NCBI GenBank assembly: GCA_023433445.1
Contig: JAEZCS010000227.1
Coordinates: 1 to 23,708, forward strand
From: Pseudomonadota bacterium
Lineage (GTDB): Bacteria > Pseudomonadota > Alphaproteobacteria > Sphingomonadales > Sphingomonadaceae
Direction of reading: 5' to 3'
DNA: 23,708 nucleotides
Of the stretch, positions 14,789-21,632 are shown piece after piece. The notes beneath the pieces were generated by a model, which did no database searches, had not been told where the DNA came from, and worked only from the letters and a program-made list of their open reading frames with translations. Position 1 is the first letter of the stretch. Every line of letters begins with the position of its first letter. A program made the position numbers and the translations under genes.

Positions 14789-15546
14789 CGCGTGCCAAAG
14801 CCGTAGCGGCGGAAGATTGCCTTCCCGCGTGCGGAAAGAAGGAAGCGATGAAATCCTGTAGCTTCCTTATGGGTCGAACGACTGAGCAGCGCTAACGGAT
14901 AGGTGATCGGTCGGTGACCGGCCGCCGGAAAGACACCGACGATCCTCACCGCTCTGCTGGCGCGTGCATCGGTTTCGTAGACGATACCGAAGGGCACCTG
15001 CCGCCGCTCGACCATCGCGAGCGCCGCCCGGACATTTTCCGCCGCAGCGATCTTCTTCGCTATCGAGGGCCAGACGCCGAGCGCGACCAGCGCCGCCCTG
15101 CCATATTTTCCAGCGGGCACAGTATCCGGATCGGCCATCGCCAAGCGACCCTCACCGACCGCTTGGGCGAGCGGAAAGCCTTGCCGGATCTGCAGTGTCT
15201 TGCTCGTTCCGGCCGGTGCGATCAGGACCAGTCTGTTGGTGAGAAGGGTCGCACGGGTTCCTCGACGGACAAGCCCTTTCGCGGCGACCGCATTCATCCA
15301 AGGCTCGTCCGCTGATAAAAACAGGTCGGCGGGGGCTCCCGCTTCGATTTGGCGGGCCAGGGCCGAAGAGGCGGCGAAGGAAAGAACGGGCCGGTCATGC
15401 CCCAGCGCCGTCCATGCATCAGCGGCAGCGGTCAGCGATTCCTGAAGGCTCGCTGCGGCAAGCACAAGAGGTCCGCGGTCACGGGCTTCGGCGGGTTGGC
15501 AGGCGAGGACCGACCAAAGTAGAAAAGGAAGTAGCGAGAAACGCAC
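14785..15546 (-). CDS. modA: Molybdate-binding periplasmic protein
   Basis: This 253-aa periplasmic binding protein captures molybdate, and possibly tungstate. I choose the GTG at 15546 because it yields a signal peptide (RFSLLPFLLWSVLACQPAEA) directly before the mature domain. An open frame upstream to 15759 would add 71 residues that overlap rlpA and lack export character. Ligand-loop motifs are visible: LAAASLQES, SFAASSALARQIEAGAPADLFLSA, VPAGKYGRAALVALGVW and FGIVYETDA. A candidate Mo-box sits just upstream. It is the first gene of modABC and lies 67 bp downstream of rlpA, so some readthrough is possible. Confidence 0.92.
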   Translation of the reverse strand: MRFSLLPFLLWSVLACQPAEARDRGPLVLAAASLQESLTAAADAWTALGHDRPVLSFAASSALARQIEAGAPADLFLSADEPWMNAVAAKGLVRRGTRATLLTNRLVLIAPAGTSKTLQIRQGFPLAQAVGEGRLAMADPDTVPAGKYGRAALVALGVWPSIAKKIAAAENVRAALAMVERRQVPFGIVYETDARASRAVRIVGVFPAAGHRPITYPLALLSRSTHKEATGFHRFLLSARGKAIFRRYGFGTR

Positions 15547-15564
15547 GTGTGGCCCAAAGCATGA

Positions 15565-15585
15565 GTTATATATGCCGATATACAG
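15565..15585. promoter_or_regulatory. Candidate ModE-type site (Mo-box) upstream of modA
   Basis: GTTATATATGCCGATATACAG contains inverted TATAT (15567-15571) and ATATA (15578-15582) around six bases. This resembles the TATAT/ATATA half-sites bound by ModE. It lies about 20-40 bp upstream of the modA GTG and contains a -10-like TATAAC on the minus strand. No modE gene is present in this window. The match was made by eye. Confidence 0.35.
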
Positions 15586-15613
15586 CCCGCTTTCTGTGGC
15601 TATGGCAAAAATC

Positions 15614-16183
15614 TCAGTTCGATGTGCCGGCAGGGGACCTGCGCTGCAAGGAAAGCCGGCTGCGTTGCGCTTCAAGCGCTTCGCCTTTAAGCGGCTGGCG
15701 TTCGCTGGCGGCCTTGCCCTTGCGCAATCGCTTGCGATCTTTCTCGCTTGGTTCGACAAGACGTATGCGCACGGCGCTGTGGCCCGCAGCGCGAATGCCT
15801 AATGCCTGTGCCGCTCCGCGAGACAGATCGATGATCCGCCCGCGTGAGAAGGGGCCGCGATCATTGACCCGGACCAGCAGAGTGCGCCCATCAGTCAACT
15901 CCGTCACTTCGACATAAGAGGGTAGCGGTAATGTCGGGTGCGCGGCGCTGATCCCGTTGGCGCGAAATTTTTCGCCACGCGCGGTCCGGTTGCCCGATTC
16001 ATTGCCATACCAACTCGCGTAGCCCACCGCGTCATAGCCGGGCTGTTGAGCCGGGACATAGGTGACGCCGCGCACTGTGTAGGGTGGCCCGACACGAACG
16101 GGCGTGTCGGATACAGGCTGGTAGGATGCGCACCCCGTCAGGAGCAGGGGCAGCACGGCTAAAGCACGAGGAAGAGACAACAT
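15614..16183 (-). CDS. rlpA: RlpA-family septal-ring lipoprotein
   Basis: This 189-aa lipoprotein has a lipobox LLTGC (Cys18) and a double-psi beta-barrel domain (about residues 52-140). The family motifs are GYASWYG, TARGEKFRANGISAAHPTLPLPSYVEVT, LLVRVNDRGPF and IIDLSRGAAQALG. RlpA proteins are peptidoglycan lytic transglycosylases acting on glycan strands lacking stem peptides, usually at division sites. The barrel residues implicated in catalysis appear present (His near 82, Asp near 108). The C-terminal ~45 residues are basic and low-complexity, and there is no SPOR domain, unlike E. coli RlpA. An in-frame stop lies close upstream, so the start at 16183 is fixed, yet I see no clear Shine-Dalgarno sequence before it. 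Confidence 0.92.
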   Translation of the reverse strand: MLSLPRALAVLPLLLTGCASYQPVSDTPVRVGPPYTVRGVTYVPAQQPGYDAVGYASWYGNESGNRTARGEKFRANGISAAHPTLPLPSYVEVTELTDGRTLLVRVNDRGPFSRGRIIDLSRGAAQALGIRAAGHSAVRIRLVEPSEKDRKRLRKGKAASERQPLKGEALEAQRSRLSLQRRSPAGTSN

Positions 16184-16510
16184 TTGATCGTCATACAGCT
16201 ACTGCTGAGACGATCTCAAGCGTGCCGACTATCCAGATAGCCCGTCATGATTCCATGCGGATAGCGCGGTTTCCATTCCATTCTCCTAAAGGAGGTGCGG
16301 CTTCGTCCCTAATCGCCGGTCGGCCAGCATTAAGCGTCAATGCTTATCCGTCGTCCAGAATGTACACTGCCATCGTCGCTGGTGATCGGGGAGCCCGCGG
16401 CTTCCGCAGGATACCCCAATCTTGTGGAACCGGGCCCGGCTGCCCCGACCATGATGAAAATCGACGACTTACAGCCGGGCCCAATTGATCGCGATGCCGA
16501 GATGAAATGC
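16184..16510. other. 327-bp gene-poor region upstream of rlpA
   Basis: I see no convincing gene here. It contains the rlpA 5' region with a 13-bp palindrome TGAGACGATCTCA (16206-16218) and CTCCTAAAGGAG (16283-16294). The latter provides a strong minus-strand ribosome site for a 15-codon ORF at 16229-16276. It also contains an 11-bp perfect inverted repeat, GGGCCCGGCTG (16432-16442) with CAGCCGGGCCC (16472-16482), separated by 29 bases. A 21-codon plus-strand ORF (MMKIDDLQPGPIDRDAEM...) between about 16451 and 16516 could be a decayed gene start. None of these is secure. Confidence 0.4.
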
Positions 16511-16693
16511 TCATGAGCGTTCAGGGTTTTGACGCTCCTGCCGCTCGCGGTCCGCTTTGTCGATCGCCTTGATCAGATCGTCGAACGCGCCATCGCTTGG
16601 CAGGGGAAAAAGGCGCGAAAAGCTGCCGCCGAGCCGCTGAATGTCATCCTGCGTCAACAATCCAATCGCGACAATGTCGTCACGGGTGTCCAT
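16511..16693 (-). CDS. Small hypothetical protein, 60 aa
   Basis: I do not recognise this 60-residue protein. It is soluble and charged: an N-terminal half with IVAIGLLTQDDIQRLGG, a middle FSRLFPLPSD, and an amphipathic, highly charged C-terminal helix (DDLIKAIDKADRERQERQ). The case for a real gene is an excellent ribosome site, AGGAGG eight bases before the ATG, with codon use like neighbouring genes. It lies downstream of the TolA-like gene on the same strand. There is no signal peptide or membrane segment. The terminal helix could mediate protein contacts, but function is unknown. Confidence 0.65.
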   Translation of the reverse strand: MDTRDDIVAIGLLTQDDIQRLGGSFSRLFPLPSDGAFDDLIKAIDKADRERQERQNPERS

Positions 16694-16797
16694 TCAAGAC
16701 GCCTCCTGAATGTTGACAACGATGCAAAGCGCATCTGGTGCCAAGTCATTGGCCTGCCGTGGCAAAAATCCATGAAGTGCCATTGACCGAGGATTAG

Positions 16798-17352
16798 TCA
16801 TGAGGCTCGCCAGCGTTCGAGAGCTGCCTCATATTTCCGGCGTTCCGTTGCGACACGCCGCTCGAGCGAGTCACTGGCTTTTCGCTGCTTTTTGCGCAGG
16901 AGATCCATGTCCGCGCGCAATCGCGACAGTTTTTCCTCCAGCAATTTCAGCTCGGCCTTTGCGTCCTTCGCCTGCTGGGCAAGAGCCTCTTCTGCTGCAT
17001 TCAAGACCTCGCGATTGGGCCTTGGGACGGGAGGAGATGTGCGCTTCTTCGCCTGTCGCCTGCTTTTGCTCGGTGCCTCGCCACGCTGTTCCTTGCGCGC
17101 TTTTCGCGGACTAGCTGTGGCAAGAGAGGCAAGATGGTCCGCCTCGCTACCCCGCGGTCGCTTGATGACAGTGCCGGGGTGGGCCATGGGCTCTTGGATA
17201 AGGTCGGCCTGAGTGACCTGTTCTGCTGAACCTCGCGCGAAAAGATTGGTGTCCGTGCCCCAGGCTTTCAGCGCAGCCTTCTGGCTGGGTGCCGCGACAT
17301 AGGCGTCATGGAACCCGATCGGGGTGCGATAAACCTTCAATGCGCGTGCCAT
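16798..17352 (-). CDS. Conserved sphingomonad protein often labelled TolA-like
   Basis: This 184-aa protein has a distinctive conserved N-terminal part (LKVYRTPIGFHDAYVAAPSQKAALKAWGTDTNLFARG, starting at residue 5). A basic low-complexity linker follows (about residues 80-110, rich in Lys, Arg, Ser and Pro). A long charged coiled coil closes the protein (about 112-182, heptad-like AEEALAQQAKDAKAELKLLEEKL). I recall similar sphingomonad proteins annotated as cell envelope biogenesis protein TolA, but that name rests on the Ala/Lys/Glu coiled coil. There is no membrane anchor or TolA C-terminal domain here. The basic linker could bind nucleic acid. Function is unknown. Confidence 0.8.
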   Translation of the reverse strand: MARALKVYRTPIGFHDAYVAAPSQKAALKAWGTDTNLFARGSAEQVTQADLIQEPMAHPGTVIKRPRGSEADHLASLATASPRKARKEQRGEAPSKSRRQAKKRTSPPVPRPNREVLNAAEEALAQQAKDAKAELKLLEEKLSRLRADMDLLRKKQRKASDSLERRVATERRKYEAALERWRAS

Positions 17353-17484
17353 TGGAGCTGAACGCGCCTGATCGCATGGGGTGCCATGCCGGCGGCATCA
17401 TCCATGATAGCGGCGGGGCGTCACGCATGGAAACCTGTCACGACCGCAGCGTTGGACCACGAACAGCGATCAAAGGAGACATTG
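17353..17484. promoter_or_regulatory. Divergent intergenic region of the small-gene cluster
   Basis: This 132-bp region drives the TolA-like gene leftward and the acidic 65-aa gene rightward. It has a small hairpin, GCATGG (17374-17379) with CCATGC (17384-17389) around a 4-base loop, close to the TolA-like start. It also has ATCATCCATGAT, another short palindrome. I cannot place promoter boxes. Confidence 0.35.
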
Positions 17485-17682
17485 ATGCAACAGGACAGGC
17501 AAGGCGGCCGATCGTCGGATGATCCGGCCGAAGGCAGCAACGATACGCCTCCGCCAGAACGGGGATCACCGGAGGATGGCGGCAATCCCGAAAATGGCGA
17601 AGCTGAAGAGAAGATCGAGAAGGGTGAAGCAGACGACACCAATCCCCTCGCGCCGCCGGTGAACACACAGGCAGGAAGCTGA
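17485..17682 (+). CDS. Small acidic disordered protein, 65 aa
   Basis: I do not recognise this protein. The ATG at 17485 has GGAG seven bases upstream, a better start than the in-frame ATG at 17386. The 65 residues are almost all Asp, Glu, Gly, Pro, Ser, Asn and Gln, with nearly no hydrophobic residues. The protein is therefore predicted to be intrinsically disordered and acidic, with one short Lys/Glu stretch (EAEEKIEKGEADD). Such proteins are hard to distinguish from chance ORFs, but the ribosome site and position support expression. No function is suggested by the sequence. Confidence 0.5.
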   Translation: MQQDRQGGRSSDDPAEGSNDTPPPERGSPEDGGNPENGEAEEKIEKGEADDTNPLAPPVNTQAGS

Positions 17683-17732
17683 CGCGGCGGATTCCCAAGA
17701 CCTGACGCTACCTCCGCCTTATCGGAATGCGT

Positions 17733-17960
17733 TTAGCTGCTGAGCAAGGGATGTTTCATCCGCAAGTCGTCCATCAGGCCTTCGATCACCGAAATCTCTC
17801 GGCCGGTGCCCGTCGGGGTTATCGTCCAGTTGCAATGGGGATGGGTGTCGCGGCTATAGAGGCGGACGGAGCCGAGCACCTTGCGCCAGTGATGCTTGCT
17901 GCGGCCATGGTCGCGGACCAGGCGAGCGACGAGCAGGTCGATGATCTTGTCAGACGTCAT
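17733..17960 (-). CDS. Small basic hypothetical protein, 75 aa
   Basis: I do not recognise this 75-residue protein, though it looks like a folded domain. An N-terminal helix (MTSDKIIDLLVARLVRDHG) leads into a basic, His-rich patch (RSKHHWRKVLGSVRLYSRDTHPHCNW). A strand-like segment (WTITPTGTG) and a final helix (EISVIEGLMDDLRMKHPLL) follow. The start at 17960 lies inside the end of the upstream 67-aa gene (11-nt overlap), and GGAGAG lies about 12 bases upstream. A longer reading from 18074 would run through that gene in another frame and is rejected. Arg, Lys and His outnumber acidic residues, so nucleic-acid contact is possible but unproven. Confidence 0.65.
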   Translation of the reverse strand: MTSDKIIDLLVARLVRDHGRSKHHWRKVLGSVRLYSRDTHPHCNWTITPTGTGREISVIEGLMDDLRMKHPLLSS

Positions 17961-18153
17961 CTTCGGCTTTCTCTCCGCCGATCCAGCGGCCAGGTAGTTC
18001 CAAATAGGCTTCCAGTTCGCGCCAGTGCCGATCCCAGCCCGGCCCCCGGCGATCTTCCGGCACATAGGCCTCAACCATCCGACGAGCGCGGGTGACGGGA
18101 TTGTCGGGCGGCATGCGCAGGCGATCGAGAATGTGGCGGATATCCTCGCTCAT
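17950..18153 (-). CDS. Small hypothetical protein, 67 aa, upstream of and overlapping the 75-aa gene
   Basis: This 67-residue protein is unrecognised. It is rich in charged and aromatic residues, with DIRHILDRLRMPPDNPVTRARRMVEAYVPEDRR, then GWDRHWRELEAYLELPGRWIGG, and an acidic tail (EKAEDDV). It is slightly acidic overall, while its partner is basic. It overlaps the 75-aa gene by 11 nt and so is probably co-translated with it. The ribosome site before 18153 is weak. The size, order and charge pattern superficially resemble a toxin-antitoxin pair, but I see no toxin or antitoxin motif, so I treat both as conserved hypotheticals. Confidence 0.65.
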   Translation of the reverse strand: MSEDIRHILDRLRMPPDNPVTRARRMVEAYVPEDRRGPGWDRHWRELEAYLELPGRWIGGEKAEDDV

Positions 18154-18185
18154 GACCGGCTGATAGCTTGTCGCATGGCCGTGCG

Positions 18186-18217
18186 CCAGTCACACCGCTG
18201 CGGGCTGGCGTGACTGG
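18186..18217. repeat. 8-bp inverted repeat between GH106 and small genes
   Basis: CCAGTCAC (18186-18193) and GTGACTGG (18210-18217) are perfect inverted arms around 16 bases. A second overlapping pairing, CGCCAG with CTGGCG, is also possible. There is no T-run on either strand, so it is a poor terminator. It lies 33-64 bp upstream of the minus-strand 67-aa gene and may be an operator or a readthrough barrier after GH106. Confidence 0.4.
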
Positions 18218-18283
18218 GCAAAGATCAGCAACATAGGCTTCTGCCGGAAGATCGAAGGGGCCACGCGAGAAACCCGACCTGTC

Positions 18284-21200
18284 TCACCGCTCAGTCCACA
18301 ACGTCACCGGACCGATAAGGCCCGAAGGCCGTAAAGGCGCGTCCCGCTTATATGTCGGAGCTGCGGTGAAGGCTATGCGTTCGGCCTCTGGCTGCTTGTC
18401 TCCGATCAGGCGGTTTACCCACAGGTTAGCGACTTTCACCTCCAGCTTATTGCTGCCCGATTTGACAAAGGGGCCGATGTCGACGCGGTAGGGCGCGAAC
18501 CAACTGGTGCCAGCGGGTTTGCCGTTGACGTGAACTTCGGCGAGGTCGCCGACCTTGCCAAGATCGAGCCAGAGCGGATTACCGCGTTTCGCTCCCTTGG
18601 GCAGGGTGAAGCGGCTGGTGTAGGTGGCGATGCCGGAGAAATAGCGGACGCCATCCTCCTTCGCTTCGTTGAGCGGCATCAGTTGCGGCATCGGCAGGGT
18701 CGCAGGGGCACCGCGGCCGGGCTGGAAGCTCACCTGCCATGGCTGATCGAGTGTCGCGATCTGCTGCGGGGCAGGCGTAGCGATGGATGCGGCTGGGGAA
18801 GTTGCAGGCTTGCGGAAGAGGATGAAGAAGGCGTCTTCCGCACCGACATCGAGTGGGATGACGGTTTCCTGTCCCTCGGTGCGGTAGGAGACGGGCTTCG
18901 CCGTGCCGTCGATCGCGCGCCAGATTTCGGGCTGGCGGCCAGTCACGCGGAAGCGGGCTTCGATCTTTTCGGCTCGGTTCTGCCGATTGTTGACGAAGTA
19001 GAGCTCTCCATCCGGGAGCGTGCGGTGGACGAAGCGGTAATCGCTGTCCGAAGCGCCGCCCGTGACGCGGAAATCGGGGGCGATGCCGATCCGGGCGAGG
19101 CCGGCGTCAATATCCTGAGCAGGGGTGATGCGCGGCTTTGCCGTGGTGGTGCCTTTCCATAGGCGATCGACCAAGGCAGCGAATTCGGTGGGATCACCCT
19201 TCATCGCAGGATCGCGCTGGGGCGCTTCGCCGATGACGGGAATGCCTGCGTCGGCGATGGCGGCAATGCGGCGCAAGGTCGGAAGGGTCATGACCCGGCT
19301 GGACCCGCCAAGATAAAGGGCGCGGTAGCGGGCGCCGCCGGGCGCGACCAGCTGGCCATCCTCGACCTTCAGGACATTGGCGAGGATGTCGGCGTTGACG
19401 AAGTCATAGCCATAGCCCTTGGGCAATCCCGCCGGCTCGCTGCTGGCGAACAGGGCGGTGATCGGCGCGTCCTCTCCGTAGAACCAGGCGACATCGGCAT
19501 GGTCGCGGCCTTGCTGGAGCAGGTAGCTGGAGCGGGCCATGTAATCGACCCATGGACGAGCCATTTCCGCCCAGCTTTCATGCCGGTTGAAATACTGGCC
19601 GAAGATCAAGAGGCTGAGACCCGGCACCTTGTCGTCCACGGGCTGGTGAACGGAGGTGTGGACGATCGGCCGGTTGATGCCGTACGCAAATTCCAGGTCG
19701 ATGATCCGCTTCAGGTCTGAAGGCGCGAAGGCCCATGGCGAAGACATGGACGTCATGGATTCCGCCGCGACGATATTCTGGCCATAGATATGGGCGACTG
19801 ACGCCGCGCCCTTCATGTCGCCGAGCAAGGTGGGGCGGGGCTTTGAATCCCGGTTCCAGGTCCAGAGCGCGGCCATGGGCACGTCGGCATGGCGGCGCAT
19901 GGTAAGGTCATCGCCCAGAACTGGGCGCATATCCTCCAGCGCCTCGCCATAGACGATGAGGCCATTTTCATGCGCGACCTTGGCGATGGTGCCATAATGT
20001 GCGTCGGCGAGAAGGTCCGCCAGCGTCTGACGGTAGTCATGGAGGAAGGCGTCGCTGCGGGCGGGTGAACCGACGATCGCGCCGGTCAGCGCGGGCAGAT
20101 AGGGCAGGGGATCATAGCCGCGCCGGGCCGTGAACTCCTCCACCATGCGCGGGGTCCAGTTGGACGGCCCGACCTCTATGCTGTCGGTCAGAAGCGCGCG
20201 GATGCCCTTTGCGCCGATCCATCCGGGGCCAACCGCATCGCGATACATGGAAAGATAGGTTTCGATGTAACGACGGACAGCGGCGGAATCATATTTGTCG
20301 ACTTCAAGGCCCGTAGCTTCTTTGGTGGCCGGATGATTTGTCTTGCCGAGCAGCGAGTAGCCGAGGCGCAGGATGCGCCAGTCGCTGCCCGCCGGGGGAA
20401 CCCAGTCCAGCGTGCCGTCAGGGCGCAGATGGCTGCTGATGTCGAGGACCTTCGATGGATCGACCGAACCGGCGGTAGAGGAGGATCCGGCGGGGAGGGT
20501 GGTATAGTCGCGCACGACGGTGAAGCCAGCCTTGGCCTCGAAACGGTCGAGGCGTGGCTCTGCGGATAGCTGGAGCGAGCCAATGGCGAGCCTTGGTTTC
20601 GACGGCTGAACAGAAAAGTCGATGGCTATCGCACCCGGAGCGGCGTCACCCAGCTCATGTCCGCGAGGCGCCTGATTGCGCCGCACGGCGACGCGGAAGC
20701 GGCGAGCGGTGACAGCAGGGAAAGCGATGGTTGTGCCTGCTTCGGACATGGGGAAGTCGCCGATCTGGCGCCATTCGCCGCCCTGCTCCGCCTCCAGCGT
20801 CGGGTGGTAGAAATAGTCGCCGAATACCGGCTTGGCGTTCGGGATGAAGAGGTTGGCGGCTCGGACCGTGACGGGCTTGCCATAGTCGAGGATGAGCGTT
20901 CCGGGCTGATCGACGGTGCCGGTGGCTATGTCGGCGGTGGTGTTGAGATCGCCATCGTCGAGTGCGGCGGCATCGATGACCGTGCCGTCACCCAGCTGCA
21001 TTTGCGGGCGCGGCAGGCTGGCGGGCTTTGCCGGATAGGCGAGCAGACGGACGTCCCGATAGAGCGGGTCGAGCTTTTTCGAACCGCCAGAACCTCCGAA
21101 GGTAGGGGCCAGAGGTGCGTTCTGGAAAGGGCCGACCGTGGCGGGGGGCTGGGGCAGTGTGCCGGTCACGCGGCGGCCGCCCCGGACTGTGGTTTCCGCC

Positions 21201-21616
21201 CAGACGAGCTTTTTCATCGCGTCTTCGGGTTTGACCCAAGGACCGCCGGTTTCGCTCCAGCCCGGGGAAGAGGCGATGGCAAATTCCAGGCCCTTGGCAT
21301 CCGCAGTACGCACGGCGTGGGCGAAAGCCTCCTTCCACAGCGGCGTCATATAGGGGAGCCGCTGCGGCACGATCTGCGGCGTCGCGAGATTGGCGTCGAA
21401 ATTCTGGACGCCGCCGATCCCCATCCGCGCCATCCAGTCGAGATCCTTTTCGATCCCGTCCTTCGTCACATTGCCATTCATCCAGTGCCACCAAACGCGC
21501 GGCCTGGCGCTTTGTGGCGGGTTCTGGAAGCCGTCGGCGAGGTCGTCGGCGAGAAGCGGGCTGGCGAAGGCGGTGCAGGCGAGCAGCAGCGCAAGGCGAA
21601 GGGTGCGGGTTTTCAT
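18284..21616 (-). CDS. GH106-family alpha-L-rhamnosidase, secreted
   Basis: This 1110-aa exported glycoside hydrolase is predicted to release terminal L-rhamnose from polysaccharides or glycosides. The signal peptide ends near ASPLLA-DD. The GH106 N-terminal core is clear (PRVWWHWMNGNVTKDGIEKDLDWMARMGIGGVQ, starting near residue 39, then PGWSETGGPWV). A discoidin-like region follows (about 205-345), then the rest of the barrel. TDSIEVGPSNW (Glu481) and VAAESMTSM (Glu619) align in order and spacing with the acid and base glutamates I recall from a Bacteroides GH106 enzyme. The C-terminus has a beta-sandwich (FTLPKGAKRGNPLWLDLGKVGDLAEVHVNG). The length matches a known Sphingomonas rhamnosidase (~1,117 aa). 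The gene lies 16 bp after the esterase gene. Confidence 0.9.
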   Translation of the reverse strand: MKTRTLRLALLLACTAFASPLLADDLADGFQNPPQSARPRVWWHWMNGNVTKDGIEKDLDWMARMGIGGVQNFDANLATPQIVPQRLPYMTPLWKEAFAHAVRTADAKGLEFAIASSPGWSETGGPWVKPEDAMKKLVWAETTVRGGRRVTGTLPQPPATVGPFQNAPLAPTFGGSGGSKKLDPLYRDVRLLAYPAKPASLPRPQMQLGDGTVIDAAALDDGDLNTTADIATGTVDQPGTLILDYGKPVTVRAANLFIPNAKPVFGDYFYHPTLEAEQGGEWRQIGDFPMSEAGTTIAFPAVTARRFRVAVRRNQAPRGHELGDAAPGAIAIDFSVQPSKPRLAIGSLQLSAEPRLDRFEAKAGFTVVRDYTTLPAGSSSTAGSVDPSKVLDISSHLRPDGTLDWVPPAGSDWRILRLGYSLLGKTNHPATKEATGLEVDKYDSAAVRRYIETYLSMYRDAVGPGWIGAKGIRALLTDSIEVGPSNWTPRMVEEFTARRGYDPLPYLPALTGAIVGSPARSDAFLHDYRQTLADLLADAHYGTIAKVAHENGLIVYGEALEDMRPVLGDDLTMRRHADVPMAALWTWNRDSKPRPTLLGDMKGAASVAHIYGQNIVAAESMTSMSSPWAFAPSDLKRIIDLEFAYGINRPIVHTSVHQPVDDKVPGLSLLIFGQYFNRHESWAEMARPWVDYMARSSYLLQQGRDHADVAWFYGEDAPITALFASSEPAGLPKGYGYDFVNADILANVLKVEDGQLVAPGGARYRALYLGGSSRVMTLPTLRRIAAIADAGIPVIGEAPQRDPAMKGDPTEFAALVDRLWKGTTTAKPRITPAQDIDAGLARIGIAPDFRVTGGASDSDYRFVHRTLPDGELYFVNNRQNRAEKIEARFRVTGRQPEIWRAIDGTAKPVSYRTEGQETVIPLDVGAEDAFFILFRKPATSPAASIATPAPQQIATLDQPWQVSFQPGRGAPATLPMPQLMPLNEAKEDGVRYFSGIATYTSRFTLPKGAKRGNPLWLDLGKVGDLAEVHVNGKPAGTSWFAPYRVDIGPFVKSGSNKLEVKVANLWVNRLIGDKQPEAERIAFTAAPTYKRDAPLRPSGLIGPVTLWTER

Positions 21617-21632
21617 GGCGATGTTCCTTGGA

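Noticed and set aside
16084..16488. 134-codon plus-strand frame over the rlpA start and the gene-poor region
   Set aside because: It overlaps the rlpA signal-peptide region antisense, has no ribosome site and irregular composition.
17733..18153. Firm call of a toxin-antitoxin module
   Set aside because: Only size, overlap and charge fit; no toxin fold or antitoxin DNA-binding motif can be seen.
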